Counted from the first letter of the stretch, positions 1 to 7,337 are shown. The stretch: 42,517 nt of DNA from Candidatus Delongbacteria bacterium (GCA_016937995.1 JAFGVM010000025.1:1-42517), one strand, 5' to 3'. Notes: generated from the sequence alone by a model not told the origin. Translations and numbers: made by a program.

Positions 1-465
1 AAACCTAGAGGAAGGGATGATCATATTATTAATAAGGGCTCATCTATAGAGATAGTTTTTTTCGGGATTTTAATGGGGGGTTTAGCCTTTGCGAACTATG
101 GATACTTTATCAGCAGGATGGGATCTTTCGGTGAAGGTTCACGGTTACATTTCCATGCTACCACTATAAGTTATGTTACTATCGTTGCCTGTCAGTTTAT
201 CAATATTCTTTCCAGACGATATGAAACGATAACGATATTCAATATGACTCTGTTTACGAATAGAAAAATAATCTATTCGATTGTTCTTTCAATTGTGATG
301 TGTGCTGTAGTGATCTATGTGCCGGGAGTAAATACATTCCTGAAATTCGCTCCGTTAAAGGCTTACGACCTGATGACAATATTTGTTTCTGCAATGATAT
401 TCTTATTTGCACATGAAATGTTAAAGGTGTTTAAGAGGAGGAGGGTTAAATCTTCTACTTTGTAA
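1..465 (+). CDS. P-type cation-transporting ATPase, C-terminal fragment
   Basis: The frame is open to the left edge, so this is the last 154 residues of a longer gene; the first in-window ATG at 73 is internal. What is visible is a run of hydrophobic membrane helices. A motif ATTISY is followed by QFINILSRR, then by a segment with IYVPGVNTF and a closing helix ending HEMLKVFKRRR. This pattern fits the C-terminal transmembrane domain (M7-M10) of type II P-type ATPases of the Ca2+ or Na+/K+-like kind, which pump cations using ATP. The phosphorylation (DKTG) and nucleotide-binding domains would lie upstream of the window. Substrate cannot be assigned from this part. The assignment rests on the family-typical helix pattern and is moderately secure. 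Confidence 0.68.
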   Translation, partial: KPRGRDDHIINKGSSIEIVFFGILMGGLAFANYGYFISRMGSFGEGSRLHFHATTISYVTIVACQFINILSRRYETITIFNMTLFTNRKIIYSIVLSIVMCAVVIYVPGVNTFLKFAPLKAYDLMTIFVSAMIFLFAHEMLKVFKRRRVKSSTL

Positions 466-526
466 TAAAATCGATACCAGATAACTATATTGTTTTCTGA
501 TACTTTTGCTTGACCAAAAGTAACCA

Positions 527-541
527 TCCCGAGAATCGGGA
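527..541. repeat. short inverted repeat in the 466-749 gap
   Basis: TCCCGA and TCGGGA flank a 3-base loop. The 466-749 gap between the ATPase and the convergent hydrolase gene holds no ORF I would defend. A similar TCCCG...CGGGA core recurs at 2936-2950, which suggests a small interspersed hairpin element. Confidence 0.45.
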
Positions 542-568
542 CAAGTCTGACATTAAAACTCCAGACAG

Positions 569-608
569 TGTGGGTAGAGACGTAGTACTACTATGTCTTT
601 ACTACACA
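569..608. repeat. imperfect hairpin in convergent intergenic region
   Basis: The left arm (569-587) and right arm (590-608) are nearly complementary around the near-palindrome at 580-598. It lies between two convergent genes. It could work as a weak terminator or be a remnant of an interspersed repeat. No clear T-run follows, so terminator function is uncertain. Confidence 0.35.
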
Positions 609-749
609 CATGCCTCTTATCCCAATGAATCGGGGCAGACCGTCGGTTTCTCAATGGGACTCTGACTTCGTTCGAGTATCGGTCGTAAAATATATGTAAG
701 AGGTGCGCAAAGCTGTTAAGCTTGTGCATTTAAGGTGTGTTTTATAAAA

Positions 750-1736
750 TCAATTATTTTTGATCACTTTCGAATAAGGTGCATTAAACAGCCCCATCTC
801 TTTCAAAACCATATGCAGATCCATTCCCCAAGCTTTCCTAGTTCTGAACCCTGAATCAGAGATTTCAACAGCTCTATAATGATAAGTATTAACATTCTGC
901 TGTATTAAAATTTTAGGTTTAGTATCAAATTCTACAATATCATTCCACTGTATCTCACCGTCCATGACAAGCATATCAAGATTATATTTCAAAGGTTCTC
1001 CTTCAATGAAAATATTCTCTTTAAAAAGTGTCAGCATAGCTATCGCAGGAGCCATATTAGAATAATCTCTCTGGATAGGTCCACCCTTATGAACATGAGT
1101 ACAGACTGTTCTATAGTTTATAAATGTAGAAATATCATCAAAACCTACTTCACCACCGGCAGCTATACCTTCCTGATATCTGAAACTGATCTTTAAAGCC
1201 TCATCAAAGAATATTGAATAGTAGCTGGTAATTTTCATTCCAGCCGGAAGACATTTAATATCAGGCTTAAGGTCTTTTCGTTGGGCAGATGCCAGAAAAT
1301 AAATATCCTTCAAATAGTTAAGTTTTTTATCCCTATATCTTTCCAGTGCTTTCGTAACAAGTTGTGTACCTAAACTGAAACCGACGATAACATACGGAAT
1401 TTTATTTTCTTCCAGTTTTGAAATTATATTAGTGTTGAAATGAGTTGTAGCACTGTCAGCCACATTTTTAGAATTTTCCCATTGTTCTATAGGATTAAGA
1501 AAATCTATTCTCTCTTTTTCCCAGCGGTATGTAAAAACATCGAAATTCAAAGCCGGATGCTCACTGAGAAATTCCAGCATTTTCTCTTTAAAAGGCTCGA
1601 CTTTACGGTATTCCGCAAAACCGTGAACATAAATAAAAACAAGATCCCTACTAAATGAAGAATCAGGTAGTTCAGAAGGGATCTGTGCGAATAGGATTTT
1701 GCTTGATATTAATATACCAATAAATAATTTAATCAT
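750..1736 (-). CDS. secreted alpha/beta hydrolase (DUF900-like)
   Basis: A 328-residue protein with an N-terminal signal peptide (hydrophobic residues 3-17 ending near FAQ), so it is probably exported. After this come a strand-turn FIYVHGFAEY, as in the oxyanion-hole region of alpha/beta hydrolases, and the nucleophile elbow GFSLG with the likely catalytic Ser at residue 121. The arrangement resembles the DUF900 group of uncharacterised hydrolases, which are lipase- or esterase-like. The natural substrate is unknown. The start codon overlaps the stop of the upstream small membrane-protein gene as ATGA (1733-1736), so the two are probably translationally coupled and made from the same operon. 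The acid and the histidine of the triad cannot be placed with confidence. Confidence 0.7.
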   Translation of the reverse strand: MIKLFIGILISSKILFAQIPSELPDSSFSRDLVFIYVHGFAEYRKVEPFKEKMLEFLSEHPALNFDVFTYRWEKERIDFLNPIEQWENSKNVADSATTHFNTNIISKLEENKIPYVIVGFSLGTQLVTKALERYRDKKLNYLKDIYFLASAQRKDLKPDIKCLPAGMKITSYYSIFFDEALKISFRYQEGIAAGGEVGFDDISTFINYRTVCTHVHKGGPIQRDYSNMAPAIAMLTLFKENIFIEGEPLKYNLDMLVMDGEIQWNDIVEFDTKPKILIQQNVNTYHYRAVEISDSGFRTRKAWGMDLHMVLKEMGLFNAPYSKVIKNN

Positions 1737-2065
1737 TGTATATTACTACGCTTTCTTTTTAGTCTATTGACGAGAAATATGATTATACTGGTTAGAAAGC
1801 CTAAAATAGTTAAAATATATATATCCAGTGTGTAGTGGAAATTAGTTTCCGAATATCCCATTATTTTTAGGCATTTAACTATTTCTTTGGGTTCTCCCTG
1901 ATATTCCCACCCAATTGGATCATAAAAGAATAAATCTTCTTCAGGATAAAACCAGGAATATTGTTTTGTAAATCTGTTTACCTCTATCCACTGATGTGTT
2001 GCAAACAAACTAGATTGCATAATAAATATCAGAAAAAATGTTATTAGAATTTTAAGAGATCTCAT
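1733..2065 (-). CDS. small membrane-anchored protein, unknown function
   Basis: I do not recognise the family. The 110-residue protein has an N-terminal signal sequence or anchor (about residues 4-22), a Trp/Tyr-rich middle that would face the periplasm (HQWIEV, QYSWFYPEED), a second membrane helix near residues 82-102, and a basic tail. I chose the ATG at 2065 over the TTG at 2089: it places the signal sequence at the very N-terminus and has a GGAAAAAA tract upstream. From 2065 the gene overlaps the 3' end of the DUF1893 gene by 14 bases, and its stop overlaps the start of the hydrolase gene. It is thus embedded in a tightly packed four-gene operon with a transporter-like protein. Confidence 0.6.
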   Translation of the reverse strand: MRSLKILITFFLIFIMQSSLFATHQWIEVNRFTKQYSWFYPEEDLFFYDPIGWEYQGEPKEIVKCLKIMGYSETNFHYTLDIYILTILGFLTSIIIFLVNRLKRKRSNIQ

Positions 2066-2450
2066 AACCAAAAATTTTTTCCGCTTCAATTAGAAATTCT
2101 TTTTCACTGAGAGATAATGCCTTCTTTTCCATCATACAAACTTCTTTTCTGTCTTCAGTGAGGATATTAGGCACGACTAGATCAGCTTCAACTTCGATCT
2201 TGTTTTCTCTGAGAAATTCTAAAGCTGATTCAGAGATAGTTCCGGTGACAAGTTTAGTAATAATTCCTCTGTGAACGATCATTTTTGCTGCTGCTAATCC
2301 AAATAACTTGTCAAATAGAATATATTTACCTGTTCGAAATTTATTTAAGCAGTTGATAAGAGGTCTGAGACCTTTTCCGGTTTCGCTGTGTACAATAGTA
2401 TCATTTTGCACCAGTGCCAGGTCATATTTTGTAAAATCAGGCTTCAGCAT
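2052..2450 (-). CDS. DUF1893 (TM1506-like) protein
   Basis: A 132-residue soluble protein. The N-terminal part (DLALVQNDTIVHSETGKGL followed by RPLI) and the middle (DKLFGLAAAKMIV, VTGTISESALEFL) match the DUF1893 family. The Thermotoga member of that family, TM1506, has a cytidine-deaminase-like fold but no proven enzyme activity. A Cys-Met-Met stretch lies near the C-terminus (EVCMMEKKA). The gene begins one base after the stop codon of the S-component gene (TAG then ATG), which implies coupled expression and possibly a shared substrate. I can name the family with fair confidence, but not the reaction. Confidence 0.72.
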   Translation of the reverse strand: MLKPDFTKYDLALVQNDTIVHSETGKGLRPLINCLNKFRTGKYILFDKLFGLAAAKMIVHRGIITKLVTGTISESALEFLRENKIEVEADLVVPNILTEDRKEVCMMEKKALSLSEKEFLIEAEKIFGYEIS

Positions 2451-2912
2451 CTATAGCATCTCTTTGGTCTTCTTTGCTCCGAAAACCCAGATAAAGTCAG
2501 TAACAAGCAAACCAATTACAAGATAGGTTAAAACTTTTACAGGCATACCAATGATGAAATAGTCGATCAAAATAATTAAAGGCAGCTGAACTGCTAGAGT
2601 TTTTGCAAGTGCACTGAATTCATTTCCTTTATAGAATTTACCGAATAAAAATCCTAGAAGAGCATTAAACAGAACTATATAAGGATTACTCATTGCAATA
2701 GCTGAATAGAGCGAACCTATTCCACCGGCAAGAAGTCCACCTGTTGAACCGTACATCATAGCAGCCAGAAAGATTGCATACTGGAAAAAATGCAGTTTAA
2801 AACCGATCAAGTTAATGTTTATTAATCCAAGAACATTAGGTAATGCCATTAGAATTACCATAATTGAAATGTTCTTTGCATCAAGTTTAAGTTCGAAATT
2901 TGCTGTTTTCAT
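2451..2912 (-). CDS. ECF transporter S component-like membrane protein
   Basis: A 153-residue, strongly hydrophobic protein with about five membrane helices. The N-terminal cytosolic stretch (residues 1-13) is followed by ISIMVILMALPNVLGL, then a Gly-rich helix pair GSTGGLLAGGIGSLYSA. Size and topology resemble substrate-binding S components of energy-coupling-factor vitamin transporters. Such proteins need EcfA/EcfT partners, which are not in this window. Its first-in-operon position, directly before the DUF1893 gene, suggests that the deaminase-fold protein handles the imported molecule. A different small membrane-protein family cannot be excluded. Confidence 0.55.
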   Translation of the reverse strand: MKTANFELKLDAKNISIMVILMALPNVLGLININLIGFKLHFFQYAIFLAAMMYGSTGGLLAGGIGSLYSAIAMSNPYIVLFNALLGFLFGKFYKGNEFSALAKTLAVQLPLIILIDYFIIGMPVKVLTYLVIGLLVTDFIWVFGAKKTKEML

Positions 2913-2927
2913 TTTTACTCCTGTGTC

Positions 2928-2959
2928 ATTGCGAGTCCCGTAATTCGGGATGTGGCAAT
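2928..2959. repeat. interspersed hairpin element
   Basis: A stem ATTGC...GCAAT encloses a second stem TCCCG...CGGGA (2936-2950). This looks like the short dyad repeats scattered between genes in many bacterial genomes. It sits in the 124-base gap between the aldo/keto reductase and the S-component gene and may stabilise or end transcripts. The rest of that gap (2960-3036) is T-rich with a GTGTCT-type simple repeat and no ORF. Confidence 0.5.
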
Positions 2960-3036
2960 CTTGTTTTGTTTATACGATATGCCCATGTAGGTCGTCTTTA
3001 CTGTTTTTCTTTGTGTCTCTGTGTCTTTGTGAGAGA

Positions 3037-4185
3037 CTATTTTTCTTCCCAGTCAGGTCGTGAATCAAATTCCGCTACGACCTTTTTCAATTCTTCGGGA
3101 ATGTTTATTCCATGCGGACATCTTGGTACACATTCTCCACATTCAACACAATTTGATGCTTTCCCTCTGTCCCCGACGAACATTTTGTAGAATTTGTAAT
3201 ATTTGTCGTCATTGTATAAGAATTTGCTGTTCAGATGTTCAAAGCATGAAGGAATACTTACTCCGTAAGGGCATGGAAGGCAGTACATGCAACCGGTACA
3301 ACCAACCTGCTGTAAATTTTTATAAGTATCAGCTACTTTTTTGATAGTTGATAGATCATCTACAGTCAGTGAATTTATTTCAGCGTTATCGGCAATTCTT
3401 AGATTTTCATACAAATGTTCATCTTCGGTCATTCCGGAAAGTAGAGTAAATATCCCAGGGAAATTCCAGACCCATCTTAAAGCCCATTCAACCGGAGTCC
3501 AATCTTTTCCAGTATCTTTATATAATTTTTTCACAGATTCAGGTGGTTCAACAGCTAACTTTCCTCCTCTGAGAGGTTCCATTGCTATAACTGAGATATT
3601 CCTGTCAACTGCATAATGATAACCTTCTATACCGGCCTGATATTTTTCGTCCAGTATATTGAACTGTATCTGACAGAACTTCCAGTCGTATGCATCAATT
3701 ATCTCTTTGAAAACTTCAATATTACCGTGGAAAGAAAATCCTGCATTTTTTATTTTCCCTTCAGCTAAAAGTTTATCAAGAAATTCCAGAACACCGAAGC
3801 TTTTCATTTTATCCCAGCTGTTCCTGCTCAAAGCATGAACAAGATAATAATCTATGTAATCTGTCTGAAGTTCCTTAAGTTGCTGGTCAAAATGATCCTG
3901 CATACTATAATCTTCTTTAATGTACCATGAAGATAGTTTTGTCGCTAGAAACACCTTGTCTCTAAGGTTGTTTTCCTTAAGAAATTTTCCTACGAAAGGT
4001 TCACTTTTGCCACCATGATAAGGTTTTGCAGTATCAAGGTAATTTACTCCATTATCAATAGCGTGTTTTAGTTGCTTGGCTGCTTTTTCTTCATCGATCT
4101 GTCCGTCTTTTTGAGGGAATCTCATACATCCAAATCCGAGAATTGAAATTTCCTCTCCTGTTTTTATTATTTTTCTATATTTCAT
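3037..4185 (-). CDS. aldo/keto reductase with C-terminal 4Fe-4S ferredoxin domain
   Basis: A 382-residue protein. Residues 1-285 form an aldo/keto reductase barrel with the catalytic set visible: Asp51, Tyr56 (in AKPYHGG), Lys83 and His117 (LVHAL). The C-terminal part carries two iron-sulfur cysteine clusters, C296-x2-C299-x2-C302-x2-C305 and C346-x2-C349-x2-C352-x3-C356, each followed by Pro as in bacterial ferredoxins. This fusion is common in anaerobes and probably lets the enzyme exchange electrons with ferredoxin-like carriers as well as NAD(P)H. The substrate is unknown. The gene stands alone between two hairpin-bearing gaps, downstream of hutI on the same strand. Confidence 0.87.
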   Translation of the reverse strand: MKYRKIIKTGEEISILGFGCMRFPQKDGQIDEEKAAKQLKHAIDNGVNYLDTAKPYHGGKSEPFVGKFLKENNLRDKVFLATKLSSWYIKEDYSMQDHFDQQLKELQTDYIDYYLVHALSRNSWDKMKSFGVLEFLDKLLAEGKIKNAGFSFHGNIEVFKEIIDAYDWKFCQIQFNILDEKYQAGIEGYHYAVDRNISVIAMEPLRGGKLAVEPPESVKKLYKDTGKDWTPVEWALRWVWNFPGIFTLLSGMTEDEHLYENLRIADNAEINSLTVDDLSTIKKVADTYKNLQQVGCTGCMYCLPCPYGVSIPSCFEHLNSKFLYNDDKYYKFYKMFVGDRGKASNCVECGECVPRCPHGINIPEELKKVVAEFDSRPDWEEK

Positions 4186-4202
4186 ATATGCTCCTCATCG
4201 TC

Positions 4203-4223
4203 ATCCTGAACTTGATTCAGGAT
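4203..4223. repeat. interspersed hairpin (ATCCTGAA...TTCAGGAT)
   Basis: A perfect 8-base inverted repeat around a 5-base loop in the gap between hutI and the reductase gene. The same kind of element (GTCATCCTGAACTTGATTC-like) is widespread as an intergenic repeat in bacterial genomes. It is directly followed by another hairpin at 4231-4251. Confidence 0.55.
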
Positions 4224-4230
4224 CTTTTCC

Positions 4231-4251
4231 CCACAGGTTGAAAACCTGTGG
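4231..4251. repeat. hairpin CCACAGGTT...AACCTGTGG
   Basis: A perfect 9-base inverted repeat around GAA. On the minus strand it lies downstream of the hutI stop codon. It may attenuate hutI transcripts, but the T-run expected for an intrinsic terminator is missing on that side. Confidence 0.5.
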
Positions 4252-4290
4252 TTATAGGTTTTATATACCGTTAGGATAATTACAATACCA

Positions 4291-5523
4291 TTAATTATTA
4301 ATAATCAATTTTCCATTCTTAATTACTTTCTTTACCAGGTTCATACCCATACTATAAGGAATTTCACTTATATTTTTTATGTCCATTATCAGAAGGTCAG
4401 CTTTTTTTCTTTTTTCAATTGATCCGATCTCATTTTCCTTACCAAGTGCTTTTGCCCCTCCTATCGTTGCTCCCCAGAGTAATTCTTCAGCTGTCATCTT
4501 TAAATATACCGCAGAAATGGTCATTATCAAAGGAAGGGACATACAATAGCAGGTTCCCGGATTAAAGTCAGTTGATAATGCGATTTTGCCACCTTTATCA
4601 ATGATCTTTCTTGCCGGTGGATAATCTGACATTCCAATAAAAAATGATGATCCGGGCATAAGATTAAATACTACATCGTTTTTTATCATTTCATCGATAG
4701 CTTTGTCAGAGATATATTCAAGATGATCGGAACTTAATGCTCCCAGTTCAGCTGCAAGTTCGCTTCCACCGTTACAGGTCAACTGATCTGCATGGATCTT
4801 TACTTTAAGGCCATTGCCCTTCGCAGCTGTTAATATTCTTCTGCCTTCTTCAACAGTATAATAGTTTTTCTCAATGAAAATATCACAAGCTTCAGCAAGT
4901 TTCTCTTTTGCAACAAACGGAATTGTCTTATTAATTAATGTATAAATATATTCTTCTCTGTTGTCTTTGAATTCCTCAGGTATGTCATGAGCTCCAAGAA
5001 AAGTTGGAACAAGATCAATATCACTTTCTTTATTTATTCTTTTGATTACTTTCAGCATTTTTATCTCATCATCATGAGTTAAACCATAGCCTGATTTGGC
5101 TTCAAGAGTAGTAGTTCCGTACTGAATAAATTCATTAATTCTTTTCAGAGAAATACTATAGAGCTCCTCTTCGGACAACTTTCTAAGTTTCCTCACACTA
5201 TTCTTTATTCCACCACCGGACTCTGCGATCTCCAGGTAAGATTTGCCAGCATTTCTCATCTCAAATTCATTATCTCTAAGTTCTGCAAAGATAGGATGAG
5301 CATGAGAATCTACAAATCCTGGTATAACAGTTTTTCCTTCAGCGTCCAATATACCATAGTTTTCCAGGCGTATTGCGTTTATCTCAATTTCATCAGCACA
5401 AATTTCTTGAATGATACCATTAGTTATAATCAAAGAGCAATTTTCCCTGATCTCAAAAATTCCTACTTTATTTTGAATAGGATTATATAGCTTGCCAATA
5501 TTTTTTATTATTATATTGTTCAT
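4291..5523 (-). CDS. hutI: imidazolonepropionase
   Basis: A 410-residue metal-dependent amidohydrolase that opens the ring of 4-imidazolone-5-propionate to N-formimino-L-glutamate, the third step of histidine degradation. Visible marks are the metal-binding DSHAH (His74, His76), the family-typical GKSYLEIAESGGGI, GAHDIPEEF, KIHADQLT and the late STDFNPGTCYCMS loop. Length matches the family. The start ATG at 5523 has GGAG (CTGGAGATCGA) just upstream. No other hut gene lies near, so the pathway genes are scattered or the enzyme is expressed alone. No clear regulator site is seen. Confidence 0.93.
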   Translation of the reverse strand: MNNIIIKNIGKLYNPIQNKVGIFEIRENCSLIITNGIIQEICADEIEINAIRLENYGILDAEGKTVIPGFVDSHAHPIFAELRDNEFEMRNAGKSYLEIAESGGGIKNSVRKLRKLSEEELYSISLKRINEFIQYGTTTLEAKSGYGLTHDDEIKMLKVIKRINKESDIDLVPTFLGAHDIPEEFKDNREEYIYTLINKTIPFVAKEKLAEACDIFIEKNYYTVEEGRRILTAAKGNGLKVKIHADQLTCNGGSELAAELGALSSDHLEYISDKAIDEMIKNDVVFNLMPGSSFFIGMSDYPPARKIIDKGGKIALSTDFNPGTCYCMSLPLIMTISAVYLKMTAEELLWGATIGGAKALGKENEIGSIEKRKKADLLIMDIKNISEIPYSMGMNLVKKVIKNGKLIINN

Positions 5524-5783
5524 TCGATCTCCAGTTATAACTTATTATCTTCAAAATCTATAAATAATTAACTGCTAAATCAACTATTATTTAAATGTGT
5601 AGATATGTAAAGGGTATTTGTTCCCAGTTCGTTGTTATATATAAAATTGCACATCACACTGATTTTAGTCGAAGAATTTATTACAAATAAGTTTCACTAA
5701 TTTTTAAAATATTATTCAAAATAAGATAAATATCATAATTATTGTGTTGGATTATGCTTAAAATACCTATGTGCAAAAAAAGC

Positions 5784-5814
5784 TTGACATTGAAAAATAA
5801 ATTACGTAGATTTG
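5784..5814 (+). promoter_or_regulatory. promoter of the thioredoxin operon
   Basis: TTGACA at 5784-5789 and TAGATTTG at 5807-5814 are separated by 17 bases. The downstream element fits both a -10-like hexamer and the Bacteroidota -7 element TAnnTTTG. Transcription would start near 5820, giving a leader of about 40 bases before the ATG at 5864. The rest of the 340-base gap 5524-5863 is AT-rich, with nothing else I can support. Confidence 0.6.
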
Positions 5815-5863
5815 TATATAGCGACGAAACTAACTAACAACAAATCTACAGTGGAGAAATAAA

Positions 5864-6190
5864 ATGGCAGCACTACACGTAACAGACGAAACATTTGAGC
5901 AAGAAGTAATTAAATCCGACATTCCAGTATTAATAGACTGTTGGGCGGAATGGTGTGCACCTTGTCGAATGGTTGGTCCGACAATTGAAAAATTAGCAGA
6001 TGAATTTGCCGGAAAATTCAAAATTGCAAAACTGGATGTTGACAGTAACAGAGAAACTTCAATGAAATACAGTATTACATCGATACCGACAATGTTAATA
6101 TTTGTAAACGGTGAAGTTGTTGACGGGTTGATAGGAGCTCATCCAGAAGGAAACATTAGAGCCAAGATCGAGCAATATTTGGGGAAATAG
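5864..6190 (+). CDS. trxA: thioredoxin (cytosolic)
   Basis: A 108-residue single-domain thioredoxin that reduces protein disulfides in the cytosol. The active site is WCAPC (Cys31, Cys34) in place of the usual WCGPC, an atypical Ala at the first X that would be expected to shift redox potential. An additional Cys26 precedes it. The cis-Pro loop SIPTMLIF is present, and there is no signal peptide. GGAG at 5853-5856 gives a good ribosome site for the ATG at 5864. It is the first gene of a redox operon behind the promoter at 5784-5814. The next gene follows after 73 bases. Confidence 0.93.
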   Translation: MAALHVTDETFEQEVIKSDIPVLIDCWAEWCAPCRMVGPTIEKLADEFAGKFKIAKLDVDSNRETSMKYSITSIPTMLIFVNGEVVDGLIGAHPEGNIRAKIEQYLGK

Positions 6191-6263
6191 GTATTATAGT
6201 TACAGTCAGTCAATGCTTTTGATATGGCTGTAACACATCTTAAATTTAAAATGAGAGTAGATC

Positions 6264-6695
6264 ATGTATAAACAAACAACATTGATATTATTATTCGGTT
6301 TAATTTTACCACTTATAGCTGCCAACAAGAATCTAACAATACTAAGTGATGATAATTTCAAAAAGGAAGTTTTAGAATCTGAACAGATAGTCCTTGTGGA
6401 TTTTTGGGCACCATGGTGTGGTCCCTGTAAAAAATTGGGACCTATAATTGAAGAACTGGCGAATGAAAATAATAATATAAAATTTACGAAGCTAAATGTA
6501 GATAACAGTAAAAAAGTTGCTGGTAGTTATGGAATTAGATCTATACCAACTGTAGCAATTTTTAAAGATGGAAAACCGATTGATGGATTTGTTGGTCTTA
6601 AATCAAAATCCGAGATAGAGACAATTTTAAAAAAATATTCACAAAAAGCAGAAACTAAAAGTACAGAAAAGTCTATGCCGAAAAAAAATAATTAG
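6264..6695 (+). CDS. exported thioredoxin-like protein
   Basis: A 143-residue thioredoxin with an N-terminal hydrophobic signal (residues 6-19, LILLFGLILPLIAA), so it is probably periplasmic or membrane-anchored. The canonical active site WCGPC lies at Cys52/Cys55 and the cis-Pro loop SIPTVAIF is intact. A Lys/Ser-rich tail of about 20 residues follows the fold (KAETKSTEKSMPKK). It pairs with the cytosolic thioredoxin upstream and ends two bases from the start of the DUF6132-like gene. An extracytoplasmic disulfide reduction role is inferred. No membrane electron donor (DsbD/CcdA type) is visible unless the small membrane protein downstream contributes. Confidence 0.85.
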   Translation: MYKQTTLILLFGLILPLIAANKNLTILSDDNFKKEVLESEQIVLVDFWAPWCGPCKKLGPIIEELANENNNIKFTKLNVDNSKKVAGSYGIRSIPTVAIFKDGKPIDGFVGLKSKSEIETILKKYSQKAETKSTEKSMPKKNN

Positions 6696-6696
6696 T

Positions 6697-6888
6697 ATGA
6701 AATTTGTTTTTTTTAAATTTTTTGTTATATTGTTATCAGGGGGATTAGGATACGCATATTATTATTTTATTGGATGTAATACTTCAGGCTGATCGATAAC
6801 GTCTAGCCCGTGGGGTTCAATATTATATGGGTTGATGTTCGGCTATCTATTCTCTTCTTATGTTAAAGAAAACAAAAGTAACGAGTGA
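6697..6888 (+). CDS. DUF6132-like small membrane protein with in-frame TGA (candidate selenoprotein)
   Basis: Reading from the ATG at 6697 to the TGA at 6886 gives 63 residues with one internal TGA at 6790-6792 (codon 32). The N-terminal half is a membrane helix ending GGLGYAYYYFIGCNTSG. After the TGA the frame continues SITSSPWGSILYGLMFG with a second helix. From memory, DUF6132 proteins have the pattern GC-x-SG-x-C-PITSNP-x-x-S-x-LYG, so the TGA falls on the second conserved Cys and Cys27 is the first. Both halves are conserved, which argues for read-through as selenocysteine and against random decay. The gene starts one base after the upstream thioredoxin stop. Alternatives are a sequencing error (TGC or TGT to TGA) or a nonsense mutation. 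Function in the family is unknown; redox context is clear. Confidence 0.7.
6805..6817 (+). promoter_or_regulatory. possible bacterial SECIS hairpin
   Basis: AGCCC (6805-6809) pairs with GGGUU (6813-6817, one G-U pair) around a GUG loop. The first loop base is G, and the loop begins 17 bases after the in-frame TGA at 6790-6792. As I recall the bacterial SECIS rules (loop G near the 5' side, 16-37 bases from UGA), this fits, although the stem is short. An alternative fold pairs 6787-6793 with 6801-6808, with one bulged U, and includes the UGA in the stem. Confidence 0.4.
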
Positions 6889-6890
6889 AG

Positions 6891-7337
6891 ATGAAAGTAA
6901 TTGGAACGCAAAATGGTTATATGTCTCTGGATATAGTTCAGGATGGTTTTCATATAGTCGTTGATGCAGATAAGAAAGTTGGTGGAGAGAATAAAGGTCC
7001 TACTCCTAAAGGTTTGCTGCTTAGCGGACTTGTTGGATGTACCGGAATGGATGTGGCCTCGATTTTAAGAAAAATGAAAATAGAGTATTCTAAATTGGAA
7101 TTATCAGCAGAAACAGAATTAACGGAAGAGCATCCAAAAGTATTTAAAGAAATAACTATAACATATTATTTGGAAGGAGATACAGGTTTAGATAGGGCTA
7201 AAATTAGAAGAGCTGTAGAATTGTCTATGACCAAGTATTGTGGTGTTACTGAAATGTTAAAAAAGAATAGCGACATAAATTACTCAATCTATTTAAACGG
7301 GGAGGAAATCAATGGCAAAGAAAGTGTATCAAAATGA
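6891..7337 (+). CDS. OsmC/Ohr-family peroxide-reducing protein
   Basis: A 148-residue OsmC-like protein. Family members reduce organic hydroperoxides with two cysteines: here Cys50 (in SGLVGCTGMD) and Cys117 (KYCGVTEM) occupy the expected positions. I prefer the ATG at 6891, two bases after the stop of the preceding small gene, to a GTG at 6885 that adds only two residues. The 3' end overlaps the ArsR-type regulator gene by 26 bases. Co-transcription with two thioredoxins suggests these supply reducing power. This clade (YhfA-like, generic OsmC) is not proven to be a peroxidase. Confidence 0.85.
   Translation: MKVIGTQNGYMSLDIVQDGFHIVVDADKKVGGENKGPTPKGLLLSGLVGCTGMDVASILRKMKIEYSKLELSAETELTEEHPKVFKEITITYYLEGDTGLDRAKIRRAVELSMTKYCGVTEMLKKNSDINYSIYLNGEEINGKESVSK

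Noticed and set aside
569-608. tRNA or riboswitch in the 466-749 gap
   Set aside because: The fold does not make a cloverleaf and no known riboswitch core is seen; an ordinary hairpin repeat is simpler.
5524-5783. Hidden gene or RNA between hutI and trxA
   Set aside because: No frame of useful length with a ribosome site, and no strong structure apart from the promoter at its right end.
6790-6792. TGA recoded as Trp or as a general sense codon
   Set aside because: Other genes in the window end in TGA at sensible places (for example OsmC at 7337 and the histidine kinase at 29394), so TGA works as stop here and a general reassignment is unlikely.
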